The notes: generated from the sequence alone by a model not told the origin. Positions 9,707 through 18,699 are shown, counted from the stretch's first letter. The stretch: DNA of 64,000 nucleotides from Pseudomonadota bacterium (GCA_018242295.1 JAFECE010000005.1:62001-126000); one strand, 5' to 3'. Program-made: numbers and translations.

Positions 9707-11527
9707 TTACGGCAACGCGAAAACGGTGAGAGAACCGCCGAGGCTCGTATAGTCCGCGAGCCTCGCGAAGCCGCCCACGGCGCCCGATCCGTCGTCCGGA
9801 TTGGTGAGACCGGCGGCGAGGCCGATGCCTGCCCATCCGCCGACGCCCGAGAAGACCGCTACGTACTGCTTGCCCGCATACATGTAGGTCATCGGGTTGC
9901 CGACGATGCCGGACGGAGTCTTGAACTTGAAAAGCTCCTTGCCGTCGCGTTGATCGACCGCTTTCAGGTAGCCTTCCAGAGTGCCGTAGAAGGCTATTCC
10001 GCCTGCCGTCGTCAGCACACCCGACCAAACAGAAAACCGTTCCGGTTTCGACCAGACGGTTTTTCCTTTCGCGCCATCCCAAGCGATCAGTCCGCCGGTT
10101 GCATCTTGGGATGCGGGCGCCGGATACATCGTGAGCGTCGCTCCGACGTATGGCTGGCCAATGGCGTAGGACACCTTGAAGGGCTCGTAGTCCATGCACA
10201 TGCGCGTGACGGGCACGTAGAAGAGCCCGGTCAGCCGCGAGTAGGACGCCGGCTGCTGGTTCTTGGAACCCAGCGACGATGGGCAGATGCCCTTCGTCGT
10301 TTCGTCGGTTCCTGTTTCGAACGGCGCATACTTCTTGGCAACGATCGGACGCCCGTAGTTCGGGTCGTTCTTGTCCATGACGATCGACGTTGCCCAATTG
10401 GTATCGGGATCGAATTTGTCGGCGACGAGAAGTTCTCCCGTCGCGCGATCCCAGGTGTAGGCGAAGCCATTGCGATCGAAGTGCGACACGGTCTTTCGAG
10501 CGTAGCCGTTGAATTCGAGATCGGCGAGGATCGGCTCGTTTATGCCGTCGTAATCCCATTGGTCGAACGGCGTCATCTGATAGGCCCAGCGCGCGACGCC
10601 GGTATCGACGTCGCGGGCGAACATGGTCATCGCCCATTTCTGATCGATCGGTTTGCCGTCAGGCCCGGCGCGTTGAACCGGGTTCCATGTCGAGGGATTT
10701 CCGGTGCCGTAGTAGATGAGGTTCAGTTCCGGATCGTAGGCCATGTAGCCCCACACCGGCCCGCCGCCGATTTTCCACTGGTCGCCATTCCAAGTCTTCA
10801 GAGATGAATCCTTCCCGGCCGGCTTGCCGAGAACGAGCGTTTTTTCGGGATCGATAAGCACATCTTCGTCGGGGCCCATCGAGTAGGCACGCCAGAGCTT
10901 ATAGCCGGAGTTCAAGTCGTAGGCGGTGATGTAGCCACGGACGCCGAACTCGCCGCCCGAAACGCCGACGATCACTTTGTCCTTGACGACGAGCGGCGCG
11001 CCGGTGCCCGTTGCGCCGTGCTTCGGATCGTCATCAGTGACTTTCCAGAGCTCCATGCCCGTCTTGGCGTCGAGCGCGATCAGGGACGTATCGGCGGTAT
11101 GAACGAGGATTTTTCCTTCGGCGTACTGCACGCCGCGATTGACGCTGTCGCAGCACATCACGGCGATGACGGACGGATCCTGCTTCAGCTGATATTTCCA
11201 GATGATCTTCTGGTCGCGGGAGAGATCGAGCGCCATCACGACGTTCGGAAACGGCGTGACGAGATACATCGTGTCGCCGATGACGAGCGGACCGCCTTCA
11301 TGGCCGCGGAGCACGCCGGTCGAGAAGGTCCAAGCGACTTTGAGTTCGCCGACGTTGTCCTTGTTGATCTGATCGAGCGTGGAATATCGCGCCCCGTCGT
11401 AATCTCCGGACTGGACGGCCCAGTTCGCGGGGTTCCTCACATGCGCGATCACATCACGGTTGGCTCGCGCTGCGGTCGCGAAACTCATCACCGCGGCAAG
11501 AATTGCGAGGCCCAGCCACTTCTGCAT
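9707..11527 (-). CDS. xoxF: XoxF-type PQQ-dependent (lanthanide) methanol/alcohol dehydrogenase
   Basis: A periplasmic quinoprotein of the methanol dehydrogenase large-subunit family, expected to oxidise methanol or another short alcohol and pass electrons to a cytochrome c. The 606-residue protein has a signal peptide ending near ATAARA (residue 22), the vicinal Cys125-Cys126 pair in MCCDSVNRG, and the eight-bladed propeller repeats. Metal-site residues are visible as Glu193 (GGEFGVRG), Asn277 (GTGNPS), Asp325 and Asp327 (WDYDG). Asp327 is the extra aspartate that marks XoxF; calcium-type MxaF has Ala there. A good SD (GGAGG) precedes the ATG. It has no cytochrome domain, and xoxG, xoxJ, mxa and pqq genes are absent from the window. 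It runs opposite to purM, 6 bases from its end. Confidence 0.9.
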   Translation of the reverse strand: MQKWLGLAILAAVMSFATAARANRDVIAHVRNPANWAVQSGDYDGARYSTLDQINKDNVGELKVAWTFSTGVLRGHEGGPLVIGDTMYLVTPFPNVVMALDLSRDQKIIWKYQLKQDPSVIAVMCCDSVNRGVQYAEGKILVHTADTSLIALDAKTGMELWKVTDDDPKHGATGTGAPLVVKDKVIVGVSGGEFGVRGYITAYDLNSGYKLWRAYSMGPDEDVLIDPEKTLVLGKPAGKDSSLKTWNGDQWKIGGGPVWGYMAYDPELNLIYYGTGNPSTWNPVQRAGPDGKPIDQKWAMTMFARDVDTGVARWAYQMTPFDQWDYDGINEPILADLEFNGYARKTVSHFDRNGFAYTWDRATGELLVADKFDPDTNWATSIVMDKNDPNYGRPIVAKKYAPFETGTDETTKGICPSSLGSKNQQPASYSRLTGLFYVPVTRMCMDYEPFKVSYAIGQPYVGATLTMYPAPASQDATGGLIAWDGAKGKTVWSKPERFSVWSGVLTTAGGIAFYGTLEGYLKAVDQRDGKELFKFKTPSGIVGNPMTYMYAGKQYVAVFSGVGGWAGIGLAAGLTNPDDGSGAVGGFARLADYTSLGGSLTVFALP

Positions 11528-11788
11528 TCCATAACCTCCGGGTGAGCCCTGTCGCTGACTTCGTTAACATCAGGACTTGGAGCACATGGGCTCATCAGAG
11601 CTGTGGAATGAAGAAATTTGAAAGGCGGCAAGCTGAAGCGTGCGCGACATCGCGTAGAACTCAAACAATCGCCGATTGCCGCTTCTCGCGGTCATTCCTT
11701 GACGCGAAACTGAGCAATAGTTCGCCACGGAATTGAAAAATTTCAGAGCTATTTTGCGCGGGAATCAACGTGCCACCGGAGGCACCAT

Positions 11789-12046
11789 ATGTCTGGAAAT
11801 GCAGCCGACCTCGCGGTCGGGGAATTCATCGAAATCAAGTACCGGGTTCCGCAGCGCGCATTCGAAGACAACGGCGAGCCGTGCCTTTCAGACCGTTGGT
11901 TCATCGCCGAGATCATCTACCAGGATTACGATACCCCACCCATGGCCCGCCTCGCAGACGGGCAGTTCACGGATATTCGGCCGTTCATGACCTGGCGGCG
12001 AATCCCGGGGCGTGGCTCCCGCGACTTCGCGGGAACACACGGCTGA
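11789..12046 (+). CDS. Small hypothetical protein (85 residues)
   Basis: Not recognised. The ATG is preceded by CGGAGG at 6-base spacing, which supports translation. The protein is mixed polar/hydrophobic with no signal peptide or membrane span. Its middle (FIEIKYRVPQRAFED, LSDRWFIAEIIYQDY) looks like a compact folded beta-rich domain and not translated noise. It lies alone between xoxF (divergent, 261 bases) and a glycosyltransferase, and is followed by a hairpin. It may be restricted to close relatives. Confidence 0.55.
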   Translation: MSGNAADLAVGEFIEIKYRVPQRAFEDNGEPCLSDRWFIAEIIYQDYDTPPMARLADGQFTDIRPFMTWRRIPGRGSRDFAGTHG

Positions 12047-12063
12047 GGACAAATATGATTAAC

Positions 12064-12082
12064 TTGCCGGTTCCGCCGGCAA
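12064..12082 (+). terminator. Possible weak terminator after the 85-residue gene
   Basis: TTGCCGG and CCGGCAA form a perfect 7-bp GC-rich stem with a 5-base loop, 17 bases after the stop codon at 12046. Only two T residues follow, so intrinsic termination would be weak. Position and symmetry are the only evidence. Confidence 0.35.
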
Positions 12083-12255
12083 TTCCGTCCGACTGTCACA
12101 CAAACGAAAAGAGCAGGCGGCAGAAGCCTGAGCGAACCGGACGAAAGATTCGGAATCACCTCTCGTTATGCGCTCAGGCATGGGCTTGGGCCGTCTTGGC
12201 TGCCTCGCCGAATTAGCTTCCCGAGGGGACTGCAGCCCAACTTCGAGGTAGCGCC

Positions 12256-13350
12256 ATGCGGATCCTCATCGCCACGGACGCCTGGAAGCCGCAGGTCAAC
12301 GGTGTCGTACGCACCTATGAGAATCTGAAGCGCGAACTCGAAGCGACAGGCCATTCTGTCACGATCCTGTCACCGCTCGATTTTGCGACCGTGCCCTGCC
12401 CCGGCTACAAGGAGATCAGGCTGGCGCTCGCACGACGGTCGGTGATCGCCCAACTCCTCAAAGACGGCGCCTACGATCACGTTCACATCGCGACGGAAGG
12501 GCCGATCGGGTGGGCAACGCGCGGGGTGTGCTTGCGGCGGGGCATTCGCTTCACGACTTCGTTCCACACGCGGTTTGCCGAATATATCGAAACCTATACC
12601 GGGCTCCCCGCGTGGATCAGCTATGCCTTTCAGCGGCGCTTTCATCGGCCGAGTATCGGCACGTTCGCGGCGACGCCCTCTCTCAGGGCGGATCTGGCGC
12701 GGCGCGGCTTTCGCCGGTTGATGCTCTGGTCGCGCGGCGTCGATACCAATCAATTCAAGCCGCGCGCGCCGTCGGATCGGCGCGCCGCCGAAGACTCAGA
12801 GACAGGGCCAACGTTCCTCTACGTCGGGCGCGTCTCGCGGGAAAAGAACGTCGAAGCGTTTCTAAATCTCGAACTCCCGGGCCGGAAGGTGGTTGTCGGC
12901 GACGGACCGATCCTCGGCATGCTGCGCCGCCAGTATCCGGATGTGATTTTCAAAGGGTCGAAGACCGGCGACGATCTCGCACGCGAATATGCCAATGCGG
13001 ACGTCTTCGTTTTTCCCAGCCGGACCGACACGTTCGGACTGGTGCTGCTCGAGGCGATGGCTTCGGGCCTTGGCATCGCGGCTTATCCGGTTACCGGGCC
13101 CATCGACGTCGTGACGCCCGGCGTCACCGGATACCTTGATGAGGACCTGAGGGCAGCGGCGCTCGCGAGCTTGAAGCTCGACCGCGACCAGATCCGTGTG
13201 CAGGCGATGCAGCGGGACTGGGCACGCGTCGCAAACACCTTCCTCACCAACGTTCACCAGGCGCGGCGCGCGACGGGGCTTGGCAAACGGCTATTCAGAG
13301 CCAGAGCCGCAGGACCCCAAATCAAGGCGAGCGCACGCCCGGTTAGTTGA
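12256..13350 (+). CDS. Glycosyltransferase, GT4-like (MgtA/SqdX-like)
   Basis: A GT-B fold retaining glycosyltransferase of 364 residues, likely acting on a lipid or glycan at the inner membrane face. The N-terminal domain begins MRILIATDAWKPQVNGVVRT, the pattern of the alpha-mannosyltransferase/sulfoquinovosyltransferase branch, with TSFHTRFAEY following. The C-terminal sugar-nucleotide domain has FPSRTDTFGLVLLEAMASG; the family E-x7-E motif appears as D-x7-E, a variant I recall in that same branch. GAGG at 7-base spacing supports the start. It overlaps the convergent glycosyltransferase by 8 bases. Donor and acceptor cannot be read from the sequence. Confidence 0.85.
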   Translation: MRILIATDAWKPQVNGVVRTYENLKRELEATGHSVTILSPLDFATVPCPGYKEIRLALARRSVIAQLLKDGAYDHVHIATEGPIGWATRGVCLRRGIRFTTSFHTRFAEYIETYTGLPAWISYAFQRRFHRPSIGTFAATPSLRADLARRGFRRLMLWSRGVDTNQFKPRAPSDRRAAEDSETGPTFLYVGRVSREKNVEAFLNLELPGRKVVVGDGPILGMLRRQYPDVIFKGSKTGDDLAREYANADVFVFPSRTDTFGLVLLEAMASGLGIAAYPVTGPIDVVTPGVTGYLDEDLRAAALASLKLDRDQIRVQAMQRDWARVANTFLTNVHQARRATGLGKRLFRARAAGPQIKASARPVS

Positions 13351-14668
13351 CGATTTCTTTCAACGGCACGTTCGCCAATTTGGGCGATGCGCCTTCGGAA
13401 AGCGGTTCGCCGACGATGTTGCGGACGATCTCGACTGCGCGCGCGGTGCCGTTTTCATGCAGCATCGCGCGGCCGATCTCTGCGGCACGCGTGCGGTATT
13501 TCGGATTGGTCGCCACATCGCGGAGTCGTTCCGTCAGCGTCTCTTCATTCCAATTCTGGATTTCGAGGAGATCGGGTCCGGCGCCCAACTGGAAGACGGT
13601 GTGTCCCCAGTATTTCTGATCGAGCATGAACGGGCAGATGAAGCTTGGCCGGCCGGCGCGAAGCGCCGAATTCGTCGTACCGACGCCACCGTGATGAACG
13701 ACGGCTGCGACCTCCCGGAAAAGCTTGTCGTGAGGTGCGAATTCATCGAGAAGGTAGAAATTCTCCGATAGCGGAAGGCGATGGAATTCGCCGCGGCCGT
13801 TGCCGATGATGGCGCGCAGACCCGCGGCCTCGCAGGCGCGCAGGATCAATTCGGAGCGCTCGAGCCCAAGCGCCGGCATACTGCCGAAGCCGATATAGAT
13901 CGGACGCGGTCCGGCAAACAGGAATTCGGTCAGTTTCCTCGAAGGCCTCCAGTCAGGCGCCGTCTCGCGGGTCCAATAGCCGGTGAAATAAATTTCATCG
14001 CCATCGGTATTGGGACGGAGTTGCAGTACCGGACTGACCGGATACATCACCGGGACGCGACGGCCATCGACGTGATGGGGATGCTTCAACCGATACGTTC
14101 GCCGGAGTCCGAGTGACGAGCGGATTTCATTGATGACCGAGACGTAGGCGAGCCTTTGCAGACCCAATACCGAATAGCCATGCCTGTTCCAGGCCGGCTT
14201 GGCGGTACCCGGGATGCAGGACAGAAGGGCTTCGGCGGAAGGCGAAACCGATCCAAGGCCAACGAGGATCGCCGGAATTCGCTTGGCTTCGGCGATTTCG
14301 CCGGCGACCGAGATGACCGGGTGGAACAGGATGGCGTCAGCGTCGGCCGAGGCGGCGACGGCGTCCCGATAGATGCCTTCGAACAGAGCCCGCATGTCGC
14401 GACCCGGCCAAAGCCACTTCGTCAGCATTACGAGGGTGTGGCGGCCGGCAACTTCGGCCATTTCGCCCTCTTTCATGAATTTGGAGAAGTCGGTCCCGCA
14501 GCGGCGCGATTCCAGCCCCTGCTTCTCGACGAAATCCTGAAAATCCTCGGGAACGGCGAGGCTGACCTCGTATCCCTCTTCTTTCAGCGCGAGGCCCAGT
14601 GCGACCATGGGCTCGACATCACCGAGTGTTCCGACGGTGAGGAGAGAAATCCTGCGCGCCATTGCCAT
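13343..14668 (-). CDS. UGT/MGT-like glycosyltransferase (GT1/GT28 type)
   Basis: A 441-residue GT-B glycosyltransferase similar in layout to sterol/macrolide glucosyltransferases. The N-terminus has the acceptor-domain opening SLLTVGTLGDVEPMVALGLA. The C-terminal donor-binding signature is HHGGVGTTNSALRAGRPSF, with FICPFMLDQKYWG after it. No signal peptide is seen, so it should be cytosolic or peripheral. A nucleotide-sugar donor and a hydrophobic small-molecule or lipid acceptor are expected from the family. It converges on the GT4-like gene with an 8-base overlap. Start is ATG 14668, with an in-frame ATG 6 bases later as alternative. Confidence 0.85.
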   Translation of the reverse strand: MAMARRISLLTVGTLGDVEPMVALGLALKEEGYEVSLAVPEDFQDFVEKQGLESRRCGTDFSKFMKEGEMAEVAGRHTLVMLTKWLWPGRDMRALFEGIYRDAVAASADADAILFHPVISVAGEIAEAKRIPAILVGLGSVSPSAEALLSCIPGTAKPAWNRHGYSVLGLQRLAYVSVINEIRSSLGLRRTYRLKHPHHVDGRRVPVMYPVSPVLQLRPNTDGDEIYFTGYWTRETAPDWRPSRKLTEFLFAGPRPIYIGFGSMPALGLERSELILRACEAAGLRAIIGNGRGEFHRLPLSENFYLLDEFAPHDKLFREVAAVVHHGGVGTTNSALRAGRPSFICPFMLDQKYWGHTVFQLGAGPDLLEIQNWNEETLTERLRDVATNPKYRTRAAEIGRAMLHENGTARAVEIVRNIVGEPLSEGASPKLANVPLKEIVN

Positions 14669-14879
14669 CCAATTAAGAATTAACCGCTCGCGTTCGGTAC
14701 GCTGCGGACTTGCCGTCCCGAATTCATTTGATCGTCCCCGATCGCTAACAGCATGCGTGAGCAGAATACCGGCCGCAATCTTTGAGCATAAGATTGGCTA
14801 ATAACCCGCGGTTTCGTGGCGCCTAGGCATCAATAGCCGCTCTCGCCTGACGAAGCGGGCTCTGCTAGACACCCGCTCC

Positions 14880-15533
14880 ATGAGCACAAAAAAGCGCACC
14901 GCCATTTTGATCTCGGGCCGCGGCTCGAACATGCAATCGCTCGTCGAGGCTGCACGCGCGGCCAACTATCCGGCCGAAATCGTACTGGTCGCATCGAACC
15001 GGCCGGAGGCGCCGGGCATCGGGTGGGCGGAGAAGCAGGGACTGGCGACCACCATCATCGACCACAAGCAGTATCCCTCACGGGAAGCGTTCGAGGCTCA
15101 TCTGCAAACCGCGCTCGACGCGCATGGCGTGGAACTTGTCGCGCTCGCGGGGTTCATGCGGCTGATGACACCGGAGTTCGTCGAGCGCTGGCGTGGCCGG
15201 ATGATCAACATCCATCCGTCGTTGCTGCCGAGTTTCAAAGGTCTTCACACGCACGAGCGCGCGCTCGAGGCAGGAGTGAAGATCGCGGGCTGCACCGTGC
15301 ATTTCGTTCGAGCGGAGATGGATGATGGGCCGATCATCGCTCAGGCTGCCGTTCCCGTACTTCCAAGCGACAGCCCAGATACGCTTGCGGCCCGCGTGCT
15401 TGCGGCTGAACATCGAGTTTACCCAGCAGCGTTAAGACTTGTCGCCGCAGGCGGAATTCAATCGAGAGATCAAAAAGTAACTATAATTCAGCATTCTGGC
15501 GAAACAGACTCGCTGTTCTCCCCTGCAATCTAA
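14880..15533 (+). CDS. purN: Phosphoribosylglycinamide formyltransferase
   Basis: Third step of purine synthesis, formyl transfer from 10-formyl-THF to GAR. The 217-residue protein starts with the GAR-binding AILISGRGSNMQSLVEA. It has the catalytic region with NIHPSLLPSFKGLHTHERAL, providing the conserved Asn and His, and the conserved Asp in RAEMDDGPII. Length is normal. It is separated from purM by xoxF, an orphan ORF and two glycosyltransferases. The next gene, a P450, begins 193 bases later with its own RBS. Confidence 0.96.
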   Translation: MSTKKRTAILISGRGSNMQSLVEAARAANYPAEIVLVASNRPEAPGIGWAEKQGLATTIIDHKQYPSREAFEAHLQTALDAHGVELVALAGFMRLMTPEFVERWRGRMINIHPSLLPSFKGLHTHERALEAGVKIAGCTVHFVRAEMDDGPIIAQAAVPVLPSDSPDTLAARVLAAEHRVYPAALRLVAAGGIQSRDQKVTIIQHSGETDSLFSPAI

Positions 15534-15726
15534 GACACACCCCGCATTTGATAGTTACCTTGCGCTGGCCGTCGCATGGACAGGCACCCCCCGAACCATG
15601 GTAATTCTGTGGCTTCCGGGAAGGGGAGATCCGGCGATCTGACGTGCAGCGCGCTGTTTACGAGCTGTCCGAAGCCCCTTGGGCGCACGCGCACGGCTCC
15701 GCCGGAACCCGATTGGAGAAATGCCT

Positions 15727-17088
15727 ATGGAAAGTACCCCCAGCACAGCACTGGGTCTAGGTGACGAGTCGAGCATCTGGTTCAAGCTGACGCCGCTTCT
15801 CCGCGGCGATCCCGACAATCCGATGCGCATCCTGATGCACATGATGGACCGTTACGGTCCGGTTCTGCCCGTGACGATGGCGAACCAGCGCGTTGTGCTG
15901 ATCTCGGAACCCGAATATTTCAAGCACGTGCTGGTCACGAAAGCCGACAGCTACACGAAGTATTTCGACGGCCTGAAGCCGATCTTCGGCAAGTCGATGA
16001 TCACGAACGACGGGGCGCTCTGGCAGAAGATCCGGATGCCGCAGCAGCCGGCGTTTCATCCCGACATGTTTGCCGAGTACATCCCGTACTTCCTCAAGGC
16101 CATCGAAACGAAGATGGCGCTTTGGAGCGAACTCGCCAAGTCCGGCGATACGGTTGAAATGGTCGAGCAGACGTGGACGCTCGCAGCCGACATGATTTGC
16201 AAGGCGCTGTTCGACCGGGACATGCCGTTCAATCCGCACGTCGTCTTCAAATGCGTGAAGACCTACACGGACGTGATGAACCATCGCGACATTCGCTTGC
16301 GCAAACAGGCCGGCGAAGTCTTCGAGATCACGGAAGCCGATCCCGCCAAGGCGATGGAAGTGTGGGCGAGCGTTCCGCCGGCCGTCATGGGAGCCGACCC
16401 GCGGGAAGCGCGCGAGCGCACGCTGCTCAAGATGATCGAAGCCGCGGTTAACGATCCGTCCGTTCCGGAGTTCGACCGCGATCAAGCCGTCGACGAGCTG
16501 AAGCAATACCTTTGGGCTGGCACCGAGACGACGGCGCTGACGCTCGCTTGGGCGCTTTATGAAATCTCGCGGCGGCCAGAGGCTGCCGAGCGTATTCGCC
16601 GCGAAGGCGAACAGGTTTACGGCGACCGCGAACCGACCGCTGCCGACTATTCCGGGCTCGCCTATACACGCGCCGTGATCCAGGAAACGATGCGGATCTA
16701 TCCGCCTGTCTGGGGCTTGATCCGCGTCGCACAGGCGGAAGACGAGATCGGCGGGGTGAAGATCAATCCGGGCGACCGGGTGACGCTCTTCGCTTACGGG
16801 GCCCATCACAACGCGAAGTTTTGGCCGGAGCCTGAATCCTTCCAGCCGGAACGCTGGATGGCTGGCAACGCCAAGAAGCAGGTGAAATACAGCTATATCC
16901 CGTTCGGTGCGGGCAAGCGTTCGTGCATTGGCGGCGCAATGAGCCAGGTCGAGAACACGCTGGCGCTCTCACTTCTGCTCCGCCGTTTCCGGCCGGAGTA
17001 TGTGGGCAAATATCCCGCAGGTCTCAACGCCACAGTGACACTGACGCCGAAGGGCGGGCTGCCATTCAAAATCAGAGAGTTGAGCTGA
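15727..17088 (+). CDS. Cytochrome P450
   Basis: A haem-thiolate monooxygenase of 453 residues. Visible motifs, in order: I-helix AGTETTALTLAWAL (oxygen activation, around residue 270), K-helix ExxR in QETMRIYPPVW, the PERW meander, and the haem loop FGAGKRSCIG with the axial cysteine. No N-terminal membrane anchor is present, so it should be soluble and need a separate ferredoxin/reductase, none of which is nearby. The start is ATG 15727 with GGAG at 8-base spacing; ATG 15721 is only 2 bases from that SD. The sequence looks like the CYP4/CYP102 haem-domain group. The substrate is unknown. It is monocistronic, ending at a clear terminator. Confidence 0.92.
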   Translation: MESTPSTALGLGDESSIWFKLTPLLRGDPDNPMRILMHMMDRYGPVLPVTMANQRVVLISEPEYFKHVLVTKADSYTKYFDGLKPIFGKSMITNDGALWQKIRMPQQPAFHPDMFAEYIPYFLKAIETKMALWSELAKSGDTVEMVEQTWTLAADMICKALFDRDMPFNPHVVFKCVKTYTDVMNHRDIRLRKQAGEVFEITEADPAKAMEVWASVPPAVMGADPREARERTLLKMIEAAVNDPSVPEFDRDQAVDELKQYLWAGTETTALTLAWALYEISRRPEAAERIRREGEQVYGDREPTAADYSGLAYTRAVIQETMRIYPPVWGLIRVAQAEDEIGGVKINPGDRVTLFAYGAHHNAKFWPEPESFQPERWMAGNAKKQVKYSYIPFGAGKRSCIGGAMSQVENTLALSLLLRRFRPEYVGKYPAGLNATVTLTPKGGLPFKIRELS

Positions 17089-17120
17089 CGTCTCAGCTCA
17101 ATGCCTTGCGAATTTCTAGG

Positions 17121-17149
17121 AAGGCCGGGACAGCAGTTCCGGCCTTTTT
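17121..17149 (+). terminator. Rho-independent terminator of the P450 gene
   Basis: AAGGCCGG (17121-17128) pairs with CCGGCCTT (17139-17146), followed by a T-run to 17149. It lies 33 bases after the P450 stop codon. It occupies the first part of the 384-base stretch 17089-17471, which otherwise holds no gene that I can support apart from the leader structures noted below. Confidence 0.8.
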
Positions 17150-17416
17150 CGATACTAGCAAATTGTCGTGCGCTGTTATGCACGCGCCTTCGCGCAAAGC
17201 GGGCGAAAACTTGATTCACGCTGCTCTGGAAGCGCGTGGTTGATCTTTTCCACAGTTAATTCCCGACGTCTGCAAAAAACTCCTTCATGAGCCAAATGCT
17301 GAGCAAACTCGGGATTCGGGTTGTAATGCCTCGCAACTGCGAACCCAGCCGGTGTTCAGGGCCGGCTTATGCTGTCATATTGACGGCACGTTAGCGATTT
17401 AAAAGGACTTTCCAGG

Positions 17417-17436
17417 TGTCACTTCCCCCGGTGACA
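17417..17436 (+). other. Hairpin in the leader of the 64-residue ORF
   Basis: TGTCAC and GTGACA form a perfect 6-bp stem around an 8-base loop, 35 bases before the ATG at 17472. A second inverted repeat, AGCCGG...CCGGCT, lies upstream near 17346-17367. Together they suggest a structured leader. No known riboswitch consensus was recognised. Confidence 0.35.
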
Positions 17437-17471
17437 TTCACGTAGGTTCCAACTCCAGGAGGCCCCTCACC

Positions 17472-17666
17472 ATGGAGTCCGTGAGAACTGTAGTGCTCGG
17501 CAAGCCCGTTTTCCTGTTAACGGGCGCGAAATCTCGCAAAACAAAAGACCGTGCTTCGAGCGCCCTCGAAGTCGAAGCTCCTGAAAAACTGCTCGAAACA
17601 GCACGCCGCAATCCCGATGCCGTCGCATTCGGATTTGTCGCCGGGAGCTGGGTCGCGGCCGCCTAA
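17472..17666 (+). CDS. Small hypothetical protein (64 residues)
   Basis: Not recognised. The case for a gene is a consensus SD, AGGAGG at 17457-17462 with 9-base spacing to the ATG, and a hairpin after its stop. The protein is basic in the middle (GAKSRKTKDRAS) with a short hydrophobic end (AFGFVAGSWVAAA). It has no signal peptide, cysteine motif or clear domain. It is transcribed from the region after the P450 terminator and converges on the DinB-like gene. A reverse-strand reading frame covers the same bases but has no comparable SD. Confidence 0.5.
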   Translation: MESVRTVVLGKPVFLLTGAKSRKTKDRASSALEVEAPEKLLETARRNPDAVAFGFVAGSWVAAA

Positions 17667-17700
17667 GGCCGCCCCTCACCAAAATTACCCTCGAGAATTG

Positions 17701-17727
17701 ACGGACTGAGCGCCTTGCTCAGTCCGT
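17701..17727. terminator. Convergent-gene hairpin, possible bidirectional terminator
   Basis: ACGGACTGAG and CTCAGTCCGT form a perfect 10-bp stem with a 7-base loop. It lies 34 bases after the 64-residue ORF and includes the stop codon of the DinB-like gene on the other strand. No strong T-run follows on either side, so efficiency is uncertain. Confidence 0.5.
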
Positions 17728-18234
17728 CCAGATATTCTCGCCGAACGGCAAGTCGGTCACGCCCGGCTTGACGCCAAAGCCCGTCAACATGGCGTGTACT
17801 TGGCCTCGGTGGTGGGTCTGATGATTGAACAGGTGCGCAATCAGCAACGCCTTAGGGCGTGTTAACTCACGGCCCGTCGCACCCGAGATCCACGTGAGAT
17901 CACCCGCCATGTCCGGCGGCTGAATTTGATCGGCCCAATCCTGAATGACGCCGTCGAAACGGCGTCGCTCTTTACACAGCGCTTCCCAAGTCTCGCAGAG
18001 TGTCAGGCCCTCAACGATACCCCGCTTCGCCGGAGGCGGCGCGGCGCCGAACCTATGCAGCCAGGCCTGATCGGCCCACAGGAGATGATTGAGGGTGGCG
18101 TGAATCGAGCCGAAGAATGCGCCTCGATCCGCTTTGCGTTGCGCGTCGCTAAACCCTTCGGACGCGCCATAAACGTTGGCGTTTTGCCAAGCATTATAGC
18201 GCGCCATCGTGCGAACATAGCTCGGCGAGATCAT
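17719..18234 (-). CDS. DinB/YfiT-like family protein
   Basis: A four-helix-bundle, probably metal-binding protein of 171 residues. It begins with the family segment MARYNAWQNANVY, has the first histidine in HATLNHLLWADQAWL, and the second pair in LFNHQTHHRGQVHAML. These three histidines are the usual metal ligands. Some members are bacillithiol- or mycothiol-dependent transferases, but the substrate here is unknown. The name DinB reflects the Bacillus damage-inducible gene, not DNA polymerase IV. It lies 42 bases downstream of ndk on the same strand. Confidence 0.87.
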   Translation of the reverse strand: MISPSYVRTMARYNAWQNANVYGASEGFSDAQRKADRGAFFGSIHATLNHLLWADQAWLHRFGAAPPPAKRGIVEGLTLCETWEALCKERRRFDGVIQDWADQIQPPDMAGDLTWISGATGRELTRPKALLIAHLFNHQTHHRGQVHAMLTGFGVKPGVTDLPFGENIWTD

Positions 18235-18276
18235 ATCCCTGCTCCAGGCGCGTTATGATCCGAACGAGTTCGGCGT

Positions 18277-18699
18277 TTAGCCGACGATTTCATCGAGACG
18301 GAAATTGAGGGCGATTTCGCGATCGGCGGCGGCTGCGCTATCCGAACCGTGAGTGGAGTTCGAGCCTTTGGATTCAGCGAAAAGTTTGCGAATCGTGCCG
18401 GCTGCTGCTTCTTTCGGGTCGGTGGCGCCCATGACTTCGCGGTATTTTGCGATGGCATTTTCGCTTTCCAGAACCTGGAGAACGACCGGGCCGGATGTCA
18501 TGAAATCTACGAGTTCGCCGTAAAATGGCCGCGCCTTGTGTTCTTCATAGAATTTTTCAGCCTGCGCACGGGTCCACCGCACGCGCTTCTGAGCCACGAT
18601 GCGCAGACCCGCGTCCTCAATCACGGCGTTGATCTTGCCGGTGAGATTACGGCGCGTTGCGTCGGGCTTGATGATGGAAAACGTGCGTTCGATGGCCAT
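18277..18699 (-). CDS. ndk: Nucleoside diphosphate kinase
   Basis: Transfers gamma phosphate between NTPs and NDPs through a phospho-histidine. The 140-residue protein is standard length and starts [14 protein letters not shown]. His117 sits in the active-site signature NSTHGSDS, and Lys11 in the nucleotide-binding IIKPDA. The preceding bases carry a sigma70-like promoter (separate entry). DinB-like follows on the same strand. Confidence 0.98.
   Translation of the reverse strand: MAIERTFSIIKPDATRRNLTGKINAVIEDAGLRIVAQKRVRWTRAQAEKFYEEHKARPFYGELVDFMTSGPVVLQVLESENAIAKYREVMGATDPKEAAAGTIRKLFAESKGSNSTHGSDSAAAADREIALNFRLDEIVG

Noticed and set aside
14668-14700. TTAA repeats upstream of the UGT-like gene, considered as a CtrA site
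   Set aside because: The spacing is 3 bases instead of the 7 of the TTAA-N7-TTAA consensus.
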